Positions 37,214 through 44,161 of a stretch of DNA of 50,643 nucleotides are shown piece after piece (position 1 is the stretch's first letter; each line of letters begins with the position of its first letter). The notes under the pieces were generated by a model, which saw only the letters and a program-made list of their open reading frames with translations, ran no database searches and was not told where the DNA came from. Source of the DNA: Streptomyces sp. MZ04. Lineage in GTDB: Bacteria > Actinomycetota > Actinomycetes > Streptomycetales > Streptomycetaceae. A program made the position numbers and the translations under genes. The stretch is from NCBI RefSeq assembly GCF_004684775.1, contig NZ_SRIC01000027.1:1-50643 (forward strand), written 5' to 3'.

Positions 37214-37460
37214 ATGGGTATCGAAGATTTCGGCGGCGGCCTCAGTCCGCAGTCCGCAGTCCGACGTACTGGTCGTGACGACGAACGACGTACCGGGCTA
37301 TCGCGTCCAACAGGTTATCGGTGAGGTCTTCGGCTCACCGTCCGCTCCCGGCCAGATCGGCGCGGGCCTCAAGTCCATGATCGGCGGCGAGCTGAAGGGC
37401 CTCACCAAGACGCTGGTGGAGACCCGGAACCAGGCCATGGAGCGGCTCGTCCTTACGTAG
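37214..37460 (+). pseudogene. YbjQ-family protein, frameshifted and truncated
   Basis: The ATG 37214 frame begins MGIEDFGGGLSPQS and then shifts. The conserved YbjQ text resumes in another frame as DVLVVTTNDVPGYRVQQVIG and later QIGAGLKSMIGGELKG, then ETRNQAMERLV. Three lesions: three copies of CAGTCCG at 37243-37263, where two copies would restore the frame; an internal deletion around EVFGSPSAPGQ, where about five residues are missing; and a stop after MERLVLT that removes the C-terminal third. A full YbjQ protein is about 105 residues. Confidence 0.85.
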
Positions 37461-37471
37461 TCACCGCGTAC

Positions 37472-38230
37472 TCACTCGTGCCGTGCGGCGTTGGCTCGGA
37501 TCGCGTCCCTCAGGTGCTCGGCGAGGCCCGGCCGCATGGAGTCGTAGAACTCCTTGAACCGCTCGTCGGACACGTACAGCTCACCGAGGCCCTGGTGGAT
37601 CTCGAAGGTGCACTCGTAGAACCACTTGGTGATGTGCTGCCGGTGTTCCTCGGCCATGGCCACGGCCCGCTCGCCCGTCGCGGCCTCGCCCGCCTTCATG
37701 AGGGCGTCGTAGCGCTCTGCCCAGTCGGCGACCTCGGCCTGCATGCGTTTCCAGTCGTCCTTGGTGTAGCGGGCGGTCCGCCGCTGCGACTCGGCATAGG
37801 TGTCCGTGCCGCCCCAGCGCTCCTCCGCCTCCTGTGCGTGCCGCTCGGGGTCCTTGTCCCCGAAGACCTCGAACTTCTCCTCGGGTGTGAGGTTGATGCC
37901 CATCTTCCGTGCCTCCATGGCTGTCTCGACGGCGGCGGCCATCTGCTGGAGCCTCTCGATCCGGTCGGTCAGCAAGGCGTGCTGACGGCGCAGATGCGCG
38001 CTCGGGTTCGCGTCCGGGTCGTCAAGGAGCGTCGCCACCTCGTCCAGGGGGAAGCCGAGCTCCCGGTAGAACAAGATCTGCTGCAGCCGGTCCAGGTCCC
38101 CGTCGCCGTAGCGGCGGTGGCCCGCGTGGCTGCGTTCGCTCGGGGCCAGGAGCCCGATCTCGTCGTAGTGGTGCAGCGTGCGCACCGTGACCCCGGCGAG
38201 TCCCGCGACCTGCCCTACGGAGTAGCTCAC
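37472..38230 (-). CDS. tipA: MerR-family regulator with TipAS domain (TipA paralogue)
   Basis: The 252-residue protein starts MSYSVGQVAG at GTG 38230; ATG 38233 would add one residue, but the ribosome site GGGAG is spaced six bases from the GTG. The MerR helix-turn-helix is at 1-70 (VTVRTLHHYDEIGLL), a coiled-coil dimer linker at 75-108, and a TipAS antibiotic-recognition domain from 110. A second start is kept: M110 (MGINLTPEEKFEVFG, ATG 37903) is preceded by GGAGG eight bases away, as for TipAS. The thiopeptide-reacting Cys214 of TipA is Gly214 here (CTFEIHQGLGE); Cys207 is kept. Confidence 0.93.
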   Translation of the reverse strand: MSYSVGQVAGLAGVTVRTLHHYDEIGLLAPSERSHAGHRRYGDGDLDRLQQILFYRELGFPLDEVATLLDDPDANPSAHLRRQHALLTDRIERLQQMAAAVETAMEARKMGINLTPEEKFEVFGDKDPERHAQEAEERWGGTDTYAESQRRTARYTKDDWKRMQAEVADWAERYDALMKAGEAATGERAVAMAEEHRQHITKWFYECTFEIHQGLGELYVSDERFKEFYDSMRPGLAEHLRDAIRANAARHE

Positions 38231-38265
38231 CATCCGCTCCCTTCGCTCTCTGCGGTACGCACCTC

Positions 38266-38296
38266 AGCCTGGGTCCTCACGCCACGTGAGGTGCAA
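38266..38296 (-). promoter_or_regulatory. TipA-type autoregulated promoter
   Basis: On the minus strand TTGCAC (38296-38291) is the -35 box. The palindrome CCTCACG-TGG-CGTGAGG (38291-38275) overlaps its end and fills the 19-bp spacer to CAGGCT (-10, weak). This is the geometry of ptipA; from memory only the two central spacer bases of the palindrome differ. Confidence 0.75.
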
Positions 38297-38387
38297 GTGC
38301 AGGCCCCGGCAGCGGGCCCTATCCTCGCCAGCAGGATCACAAAAGCCCCGTACCGGGACAGAAACCCTCAGCCCGAGGAGACCGCCC

Positions 38388-39809
38388 ATGCCGTTCCACC
38401 GCAGCGAGGACCCGAACGGCGACTCCAAGGAGCGCCCTGTCGCGGTGAACCCCTTCTACGGAGAGGCCGACCCGGTCGGCGGCATGACCGAGGCGCCGCC
38501 CAAGCACCGCCTCGCCGAAGGGCCGCTGCCGCCCATGACGGCGTACCAGGTGGTGCACGACGAGCTGATGCTGGACGGGAACGCGCGGCTCAACCTCGCC
38601 ACCTTCGTCACCACCTGGATGGAGCCGCAGGCCGACGTCCTGATGGCGGAGTGCCGGGACAAGAACATGATCGACAAGGACGAGTACCCGCGCACCGCCA
38701 CGCTGGAGCGGCGCTGCGTGGCGATGCTCGCCGACCTGTGGCACGCGCCGGACCCGACGGCGGCCGTCGGCTGCTCGACTACCGGCTCGAGCGAGGCGTG
38801 CATGCTCGCCGGGATGGCGCTCAAGCGCCGCTGGATGAAGAAGAACGGCGACCGCTACCCTTCCGCCGGCGCCCGCCCGAACCTGGTCATGGGCATCAAC
38901 GTCCAGGTCTGCTGGGACAAGTTCTGCAATTTCTGGGAGGTCGAGGCGCGCCTGGTCCCCATGGAGGGCGACCGTTTCCACCTGGACCCCGAGGCCGCCG
39001 CCGAGCTCTGCGACGAGAACACGATCGGCGTGGTGGCCGTGCTCGGCTCCACCTTCGACGGGTCGTACGAGCCGGTCGCCGAGCTCTGCGCGGCCCTGGA
39101 CGCCCTCCGGGAGCGCACCGGCCTGGACATCCCGGTGCACGTCGACGCCGCGTCCGGCGGGATGGTCGCGCCCTTCATCGACGAGGACCTGGAGTGGGAC
39201 TTCCGGCTGCCGAGGGTGGCGTCGATCAACACTTCGGGCCACAAGTACGGCCTGGTCTATCCGGGCGTCGGCTGGGCTCTGTGGCGGGACGCGGACGCAC
39301 TGCCGGAGGAGCTGGTGTTCCGGGTGAACTACCTCGGCGGCGACATGCCGACGTTCGCGCTGAACTTCTCCCGTCCCGGCGCGCAGGTCGCCGCGCAGTA
39401 CTACACGTTCCTGCGCCTGGGCCGGGAAGGCTACCGGGCCGTGCAGCAGGCGAGCAGGGACGTCGCCCGCGGGCTCGCCGAACGCGTCGAGGCGCTGGGC
39501 GACTTCCGGCTGATCACGCGCGGCGACCAGCTGCCGGTGTTCGCCTTCACGACGCGGGACGACGTCAAGGCGTACGACGTCTTCGACGTGTCCCGGCGGC
39601 TGCGCGAGCGGGGCTGGCTGGTGCCCGCGTACACCTTCCCGGCCCACCGCGAGGACCTGGCGGTGCTCCGCGTGGTCTGCCGCAACGGCTTCTCGGCCGA
39701 CCTCGCGGAGCTGTTCCTCGCGGACCTGCGGCGCCTGCTGCCCGAACTGCGCCACCAGCCCCACCCGTTCACCCGGGACCGGGAGGCGGCCACGGGGTTC
39801 CACCACTAG
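38388..39809 (+). CDS. gadB: glutamate decarboxylase
   Basis: PLP enzyme that makes GABA from glutamate, consuming a proton. The 473-residue product starts MPFHRSEDPNGDSK at ATG 38388 (GAGGAG upstream). The cofactor lysine is K286 in NTSGHKYGLVYPG; HVDAASGG (251-258) holds the PLP-ring aspartate, and GCSTTGSSEACML (128-140) binds phosphate. Length matches E. coli GadA/B (466). No GABA antiporter is adjacent, so it may serve GABA metabolism or general acid tolerance. It is divergent from the TipA paralogue, with ptipA-type sequences about 90 bp upstream. Confidence 0.93.
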   Translation: MPFHRSEDPNGDSKERPVAVNPFYGEADPVGGMTEAPPKHRLAEGPLPPMTAYQVVHDELMLDGNARLNLATFVTTWMEPQADVLMAECRDKNMIDKDEYPRTATLERRCVAMLADLWHAPDPTAAVGCSTTGSSEACMLAGMALKRRWMKKNGDRYPSAGARPNLVMGINVQVCWDKFCNFWEVEARLVPMEGDRFHLDPEAAAELCDENTIGVVAVLGSTFDGSYEPVAELCAALDALRERTGLDIPVHVDAASGGMVAPFIDEDLEWDFRLPRVASINTSGHKYGLVYPGVGWALWRDADALPEELVFRVNYLGGDMPTFALNFSRPGAQVAAQYYTFLRLGREGYRAVQQASRDVARGLAERVEALGDFRLITRGDQLPVFAFTTRDDVKAYDVFDVSRRLRERGWLVPAYTFPAHREDLAVLRVVCRNGFSADLAELFLADLRRLLPELRHQPHPFTRDREAATGFHH

Positions 39810-39825
39810 GGCCAGACAGCTTCCT

Positions 39826-39878
39826 GCCTACTTGCTGAGCGCGCCGAAGCTGCTCGCCTACTTGCTGAGCGCTCCGAA
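39826..39878. repeat. 23-bp direct repeat at the end of the permease remnant
   Basis: GCCTACTTGCTGAGCGC plus a six-base tail occurs at 39826-39848 and again at 39856-39878 with one change (period 30). Each copy contains a stop codon and the last codons (ALSK) of the permease remnant on the minus strand. Confidence 0.85.
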
Positions 39879-40160
39879 CTTCCGTACGGCCAGCGGCAGG
39901 AACACCCCGACGAGCACCACCAGCCACACCACCGCCATCAGTCCCGCATGCTCGGCCGCCCACGAAGTCCCCACCACTCCGGGGTCGTTGCCGAGGCGAG
40001 GGACTGCAGCATGTCGGCGACCGAACGGCCCACGAGGACCGCCCCGTTGGTCAGCGCCTCCATCCGGTCCGCGACCGGTGCGCTCGCCAGCCTGCGGTCG
40101 GCGTCCAGGGCGGCCGCACCGGGCAACAGGCGGGCCGCCTCCTCCAGTTGGGCCGCGTGC
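39858..40160 (-). pseudogene. remnant of an ABC-2 (DrrB-type) drug transporter permease
   Basis: Two pieces in different frames on the minus strand. The upstream one reads VADRMEALTNGAVLVGRSVADMLQSL, like the start of a DrrB permease's central region. The downstream one reads GNDPGVVGTSWAAEHAGL and ends in a membrane helix and VRKFGALSK, the usual C-terminus. The middle, more than a hundred codons, is gone, and the join changes frame. The 5' end is replaced by the toxin-antitoxin pair. No ATPase partner remains. The stop (TAG) is at 39860-39858. Confidence 0.7.
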
Positions 40161-40424
40161 ATGTCTGCTACATATCCGATCGCCGAAGCGCGCGGCAAGC
40201 TGGGGGACCTCGCCCCCAGAGCCGCCCAGCACGAGCACATCACCCTCACCGACCGCGGCGTACCGGCCGCAGTCCTCATCTCCCCCGCCGAGCTCGAGGA
40301 TCTGGAGGACGCGCTCGCTCTGGCCCGCCTCGAACGCGACCGCGCCCTCGACCGCACCGAAGCGCCCATCCCGCACCACGAGGCACGCCAAGCGCTCATT
40401 GAGGCAGCTGGGGGCGGAGCTTGA
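40161..40424 (+). CDS. type II antitoxin, Phd/YefM family
   Basis: The 87-residue protein starts MSATYPIAEARGKLGDL at ATG 40161. The Phd/YefM DNA-binding fold is visible: an AEARGKLGDLAPRAAQHEHITLTDRGVPAAVLISPAELEDLE pattern. The C-terminal tail (ALIEAAGGGA) is the likely toxin-binding region. It represses its own operon together with the toxin in known systems. The TGA overlaps the toxin start (TTGA). A ribosome site is weak. Confidence 0.85.
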   Translation: MSATYPIAEARGKLGDLAPRAAQHEHITLTDRGVPAAVLISPAELEDLEDALALARLERDRALDRTEAPIPHHEARQALIEAAGGGA

Positions 40425-40672
40425 GCCGGCAGGTGCCGTGGGAGCCGTCAGCCCTCAACACCGCCACCGGCCACCTCAAGACCGACCCGGACAGCCTCCA
40501 GGACCTCCTGACAGCCACCGACCGGCTCGCCGAAGAGCCCCGTCCGGCGGGATCACGGCCCTGGGGCATCGACTACCGCCGCCTCCACCTGGGGCGCTGG
40601 AGGATCTTGTACCGCATCGACACCGACGCCCGGACCCTTCACATCGAGCACATCAGGCGTACGGACATGTGA
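40421..40672 (+). CDS. type II toxin, RelE/ParE family
   Basis: The 83-residue protein starts at TTG 40421, overlapping the antitoxin stop, with GGGGCGG just upstream. RelE hallmarks are WEPSALNTA at the start, RLAEEPRPAGSRPWG, DYRRLHLGRWRILYRI and a C-terminal HIEHIRRT strand. In RelE toxins the LxxGxWRxxYRI segment and nearby basic residues carry mRNA cleavage on the ribosome. The catalytic residues beyond that cannot be assigned from sequence alone. Confidence 0.85.
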   Translation: MSRQVPWEPSALNTATGHLKTDPDSLQDLLTATDRLAEEPRPAGSRPWGIDYRRLHLGRWRILYRIDTDARTLHIEHIRRTDM

Positions 40673-40674
40673 GC

Positions 40675-41304
40675 TCAGCGCGGCCCCGCCCCGCTCGCGT
40701 ACGGGTTCTCCTGCCCCTCGGCGAGCACGCCGACGAACGGCTCGCCCTCCCCCGCGAACGTGTACGCCCCGCCCTCGATGCGCTCGATCAGGCCGCGCGC
40801 CCACTCCGCGCCGCCGTCGGCCGTGTGCACCCAGAGGTTCATGATCTCGCCGATGTGCCCGAGCTGCTCCGGGCCGTCCTCGGGCGTGTAGTACTCCGTG
40901 ACGGACCTGCGCCAGGCCTCGATGGCGCCCACCCGCTCCTTGAGCAGCTCGACGGCCTCGTCGCGCGGCAGGTCGACGATGAAGCCGAGCCCCGCCGAGA
41001 GGATGTCGGGCCGCTGGTCGTACGAGGTGAGGGCGGACCGCAGCAGCGCGAAGTACTCCTCGGTGCCCGCCTCCGTGATCTCGTACTCCGTGCGCGGCGG
41101 CCCGCCCGCGGTGGACGGGGCGATCTCGTGCGCGTGCAGCAGGCCTTGCTTCGCCATCTGCTTCAGGGCGTGGTAGATCGAGCCGGGCTTGGCGTTGGAC
41201 CACTCGTGGGCGCCCCAGTACTCCAGGTCGTTGCGCACCTGATAGCCGTGCGCACGGCCGTGCTGACGGACGGCACCGAGGACAAGGAGTCGGATCGCCG
41301 ACAT
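40675..41304 (-). CDS. PadR-family transcriptional regulator
   Basis: The 209-residue protein starts MSAIRLLVLGAVRQHG at ATG 41304 (GAGAGGTGG five bases upstream). The winged helix has GYQVRNDLEYWGAHEWSNAKPGSIYHALKQMAKQGLL, and the C-terminal PadR_2 dimerisation part follows from about residue 100. PadR regulators of this size usually control a nearby transporter or resistance gene. Its stop is 3 bp from the toxin stop (convergent); the divergent gene encodes a VOC protein, and a palindrome lies between the two. Confidence 0.9.
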   Translation of the reverse strand: MSAIRLLVLGAVRQHGRAHGYQVRNDLEYWGAHEWSNAKPGSIYHALKQMAKQGLLHAHEIAPSTAGGPPRTEYEITEAGTEEYFALLRSALTSYDQRPDILSAGLGFIVDLPRDEAVELLKERVGAIEAWRRSVTEYYTPEDGPEQLGHIGEIMNLWVHTADGGAEWARGLIERIEGGAYTFAGEGEPFVGVLAEGQENPYASGAGPR

Positions 41305-41320
41305 GAAGCCACCTCTCTTT

Positions 41321-41341
41321 CTAATCAACTTTGATTAGAGT
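41321..41341. promoter_or_regulatory. PadR operator palindrome and VOC-gene -10 box
   Basis: CTAATCAACTTTGATTAG (41321-41338) is a perfect 8-bp inverted repeat with a 2-bp centre. TAGAGT (41336-41341), six bases before ATG 41348, overlaps its right arm, so binding would block both transcripts. The VOC gene lacks a ribosome site, fitting leaderless translation. Confidence 0.75.
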
Positions 41342-41347
41342 AGCGGT

Positions 41348-41977
41348 ATGGCCGAGACAATGATCCCCTTGCTCCCCTGCCACAGGCTCGACGAGACACT
41401 CGACTTCTACGAGGCCATCGGTTTCGAGGTGACCTTCCGCCAGAAGGCGCCCAATCCGTACGGCGTGGTCCGGCGCGGCGACATGGAACTGCAGTTCTTC
41501 CAGCTGAAGGACTACGACCCCAAGGCCTCCTACAGCACCTGCTACATCCTGACCGACGACGTGAACACCCTCCACGCGTCCTTCCGCGCCGGCCTCAAGC
41601 AGACCCTCGGCCGGATCCCGACCCGCGGCCTGCCCCGGATCGGGACCGTGCGGGACATGAGCTACGGCGTGCGGCAGTTCCTGATGACGGACCCGGCGGG
41701 CAACTGCGTCCGCATCGGGCAGCGCAGCGCCGATTCCTTCGAGCACGCGCCGGTGCCCAAGGAGCGGTACGCGCGTGCCCTGCACCAGGCCACCCTCCTC
41801 GGCGCGTCCAAGGAGGACCACGCGGCCGCGGTGCGCATCATCGACCGGGCGCTGGCGGCCGACGGCACCCCCACCCCGGAACAGCTCCGGGAGCTGCACG
41901 CCCTGCGGGCGGAGATGGCCGCACACCTTGACGACGAGGAGCAGGAGAGCCCTAGCCAGCCCCTGGCCAACCCCTAG
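41348..41977 (+). CDS. VOC-family protein (glyoxalase/bleomycin-resistance fold)
   Basis: The 209-residue protein has one VOC domain in the first ~125 residues: MIPLLPCHRLDETLDFYEAIGFEVTFR, MELQFFQLKDYDP, MTDPAGNCVRIGQ. A helical C-terminal part (KERYARALHQATLLGASKEDHAAAVRIID onward) is extra to the typical fold, ending in an acidic tail. It could bind a drug or act on an aldehyde. Divergent from a PadR regulator with which it shares a palindrome, so it is the likely target. It overlaps the DinB gene by 4 bp at the 3' end (convergent). Confidence 0.88.
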   Translation: MAETMIPLLPCHRLDETLDFYEAIGFEVTFRQKAPNPYGVVRRGDMELQFFQLKDYDPKASYSTCYILTDDVNTLHASFRAGLKQTLGRIPTRGLPRIGTVRDMSYGVRQFLMTDPAGNCVRIGQRSADSFEHAPVPKERYARALHQATLLGASKEDHAAAVRIIDRALAADGTPTPEQLRELHALRAEMAAHLDDEEQESPSQPLANP

Positions 41978-42519
41978 CCCCAGCTCTCCCCGCGTTCCAG
42001 CGCCACCAGCTCGAAGGCCGTCTTGCCGTCGAGGGACTCGCGGATGATGTCGGCGTGGCCCGCGTGGCGGGACATCTCGGTGATCAGGCGGAGCAGGACC
42101 CAGCGCATCGATACGTCCTCCTTCGGGAACCACGGCTGGTCGGGGAGCGCGAAGGTCTCGTCGAGGGTGGGCAGGGAGCGGATGAACTCCTCGGTGCGGT
42201 CCGCCACTTGGGTCCAGTACGCGAGGGCCGACTCGACGGTCTCGCCCTCGACCAAGCGGAAGCACTCGTCCCAGTTCGCCTCCGTCCGCTCGACCGCGGG
42301 GTCGACTCCCTTGGCCCGCGCGATCCAGCCTTCCTCGACCTCCGCGACATGCTTGAGCAGTCCGGAGAGCGCGAGTTCGCTGGCGCTCGGCTTCGTCGCC
42401 GCCTGCTCGTCGGTCAGGCCGATCAGGGCCCTCCGGACGCCGCCTCGCTCGGCGGCGAGGAAGGCGAGCAGCGCGCCGCGCTCGTCGCCGGGGGCTTCTG
42501 CGTTGACGTGGGTGACCAT
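41974..42519 (-). CDS. DinB-family (DUF664) protein
   Basis: The 181-residue helical-bundle protein starts at 42519 (MVTHVNAEAPGDERGALLAFLAAERGGVRRAL). The DinB/DUF664 layout gives histidines that commonly bind a metal: LSGLLKHVAEVEEGWIARA (His near 58), and SRHAGHADIIRESLDGKTAFE near the C-terminus. Some members act as mycothiol-dependent enzymes; the substrate here is unknown. It ends inside the convergent VOC gene by 4 bp. Confidence 0.9.
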   Translation of the reverse strand: MVTHVNAEAPGDERGALLAFLAAERGGVRRALIGLTDEQAATKPSASELALSGLLKHVAEVEEGWIARAKGVDPAVERTEANWDECFRLVEGETVESALAYWTQVADRTEEFIRSLPTLDETFALPDQPWFPKEDVSMRWVLLRLITEMSRHAGHADIIRESLDGKTAFELVALERGESWG

Positions 42520-42577
42520 GGGGTCCGCCTCTCCGAGCCTGTGGAGCCTGCCGGGCTTTCCGACACCACAGACGCTA

Positions 42578-42614
42578 CGGACCCTTGCGGTCAGGTTCTG
42601 TCCGCAAGGGTCCG
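42578..42614. repeat. 13-bp perfect inverted repeat upstream of the DinB gene
   Basis: CGGACCCTTGCGG (42578-42590) and CCGCAAGGGTCCG (42602-42614) enclose an 11-nt loop. There is no T-tract. It lies between the end of the aldehyde dehydrogenase gene and the start of the DinB gene, so it may be a terminator of the first or an operator of the second. Confidence 0.85.
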
Positions 42615-42646
42615 GGAGTTCTACGACGTACGCAGAAGTTCAGAGA

Positions 42647-44104
42647 TCAGAAGGGGAAGCGCGACCTTGCGTGCTGCACCGAGATCCACTTCTGCGTCGT
42701 GAACGCGTCCACCGTCGACTCGCCGTTCAGCCGGCCGACGCCCGAGCTCTTCTCGCCGCCGAAGGGCACGATCGGCTCGTCGTGCACCGTGCCGTCGTTC
42801 ACGTGGAACATGCCGCACTTCACTTGTCGCGCGAACCGCACGCCGCGCTCCACGTCGGCCGTGTGGACGGCGCCGCTGAGCCCGTACGGCGTGTCGTTGG
42901 TGATCCGCAGGGCGTCTTCCTCGCCGTCGAAGGGCACCAGGATCGCGACCGGGCCGAAGATCTCCTGTTGCAGGACCGGGGAGTCGGACGGCACGTCCGC
43001 CAGGACGGTGGGGTGCACGAGGTTGCCCTCGACGCGGCCGTGGATCAGCGCCTTCGCGCCCGACGCGACCGTCTGCTCGACGGTCTTCGTCACGGCGTCC
43101 GCCTGCGAGGAGTTGATCAGCGGGCCGATGTGCGTCGCCGGGTCCGCCGGGTCGCCGACCTTCAGGGACGCGACCTTCTCGACGAACTTGTCGGTGAACT
43201 CCGCCTGGAGGGACCGGTCGACAAGGATGCGGTTGGCGGCCATGCAGACCTGCCCCTGGTGCACGAACCGGCTGAAGACCGCCGCGTCCACTGCGTAGTC
43301 GACGTCCGCGTCGTCCAGGACGACAAGCGCGCCGTTGCCGCCGAGTTCGAGGATCGAGCGCTTGAAGTTCGAGGCGCAGACCGTGCCGACATGACGGCCC
43401 ACGCGGTCCGAGCCGGTGAAGGAGATGACGCTGGGCACCGGGTGCTCGATGAACGCGTCACCGATCTCGGCTATGTCGGTGACGACCACGTTCAGCACAC
43501 CGGCCGGAAGCCCCGCGTCCTCGAAGAGTCTCGCGAGGAAGGCGCCGCCCATCACGGGCGTGTTCTGGTGCGGCTTGAGCACCACCGCGTTGCCCAGGGC
43601 GAGCGCCGGGGCGACCGTCTTGAGGGAGAGCAGGAGCGGGAAGTTGAAGGGGCTGATGACCCCGACCACGCCCACCGGGACGCGGTAGAGGCGGTTCTCC
43701 TTGCCGTCGTCGGGCGACGGCAGGATGCGGCCCTCGGCCTGCAGCGCGACATGGACGGCCTCGCGCAGGAACTCCTTGGTGAGGTGGAGCTCGAAGGCGG
43801 CCTTGAGCCGGGTGCCACCCAGCTCGGCGACTATCGCGTCGGATATCTCGTCCTCGCGGTCCTCGATGATGCGCAGGGCACGCTCGAAGACGGCACGCCT
43901 GGCGTAGGGGTTGGTCGCACCCCACTCCTTCTGCGCACGCTCGGCCGCCCGGTAGGCCTGGTCCACCTCGTCGGCCGTGGCCACGGTGATCGACGCCAGC
44001 TTCTCCCCGCTGTACGGGTTGAAGTCGATGATGTCCCAGGAGCCGGACCCGGCCTTCCACTCACCGTCGATGTACTGGTGAGCCAGGTCAGTGAAGAAGG
44101 ACAT
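42647..44104 (-). CDS. NAD(P)-dependent aldehyde dehydrogenase
   Basis: The 485-residue enzyme starts MSFFTDLAHQYIDGEW at ATG 44104, with AAGGGG five bases upstream; ATG 44134 would add 10 residues without a signal. Catalytic residues are present: nucleophile C287 in HQGQVCMAANRI, general base E253 in LELGGNGAL and N154 in SPFNFPLL. It resembles benzaldehyde/vanillin-type ALDHs. A palindrome (ACGTCA/TGACGT) sits just upstream at 44143. The substrate cannot be set from sequence. Confidence 0.92.
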   Translation of the reverse strand: MSFFTDLAHQYIDGEWKAGSGSWDIIDFNPYSGEKLASITVATADEVDQAYRAAERAQKEWGATNPYARRAVFERALRIIEDREDEISDAIVAELGGTRLKAAFELHLTKEFLREAVHVALQAEGRILPSPDDGKENRLYRVPVGVVGVISPFNFPLLLSLKTVAPALALGNAVVLKPHQNTPVMGGAFLARLFEDAGLPAGVLNVVVTDIAEIGDAFIEHPVPSVISFTGSDRVGRHVGTVCASNFKRSILELGGNGALVVLDDADVDYAVDAAVFSRFVHQGQVCMAANRILVDRSLQAEFTDKFVEKVASLKVGDPADPATHIGPLINSSQADAVTKTVEQTVASGAKALIHGRVEGNLVHPTVLADVPSDSPVLQQEIFGPVAILVPFDGEEDALRITNDTPYGLSGAVHTADVERGVRFARQVKCGMFHVNDGTVHDEPIVPFGGEKSSGVGRLNGESTVDAFTTQKWISVQHARSRFPF

Positions 44105-44142
44105 GAGACCCCTTGCCGCAGACTGTGCAGACATCTGATTTC

Positions 44143-44160
44143 ACGTCATCGTACTGACGT
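44143..44160. promoter_or_regulatory. inverted repeat upstream of the aldehyde dehydrogenase gene
   Basis: ACGTCA (44143-44148) and TGACGT (44155-44160) with a 6-bp spacer, about 40 bp from the ATG and next to the stop of the upstream HTH gene. Confidence 0.5.
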
Positions 44161-44161
44161 T

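Noticed and set aside
36385..37278. Plus-strand open frame of 297 codons over DedA
   Set aside because: Opposes a clear DedA protein, low-complexity acidic text, no ribosome site.
37185..37460. A 91-codon gene starting at 37185
   Set aside because: Its first ~23 residues are not YbjQ-like; the true start is ATG 37214 in another frame, shifted by the 7-bp repeat. It is a pseudogene.
39858..40391. A 177-codon minus-strand frame as an intact membrane protein
   Set aside because: Only its last ~45 residues have family likeness (DrrB-type C-terminus); the front is out-of-frame antitoxin and permease remnant.
40148..40402. 84-codon Arg/His-rich frame over the antitoxin
   Set aside because: Out of frame with the Phd-like protein and without a family pattern.
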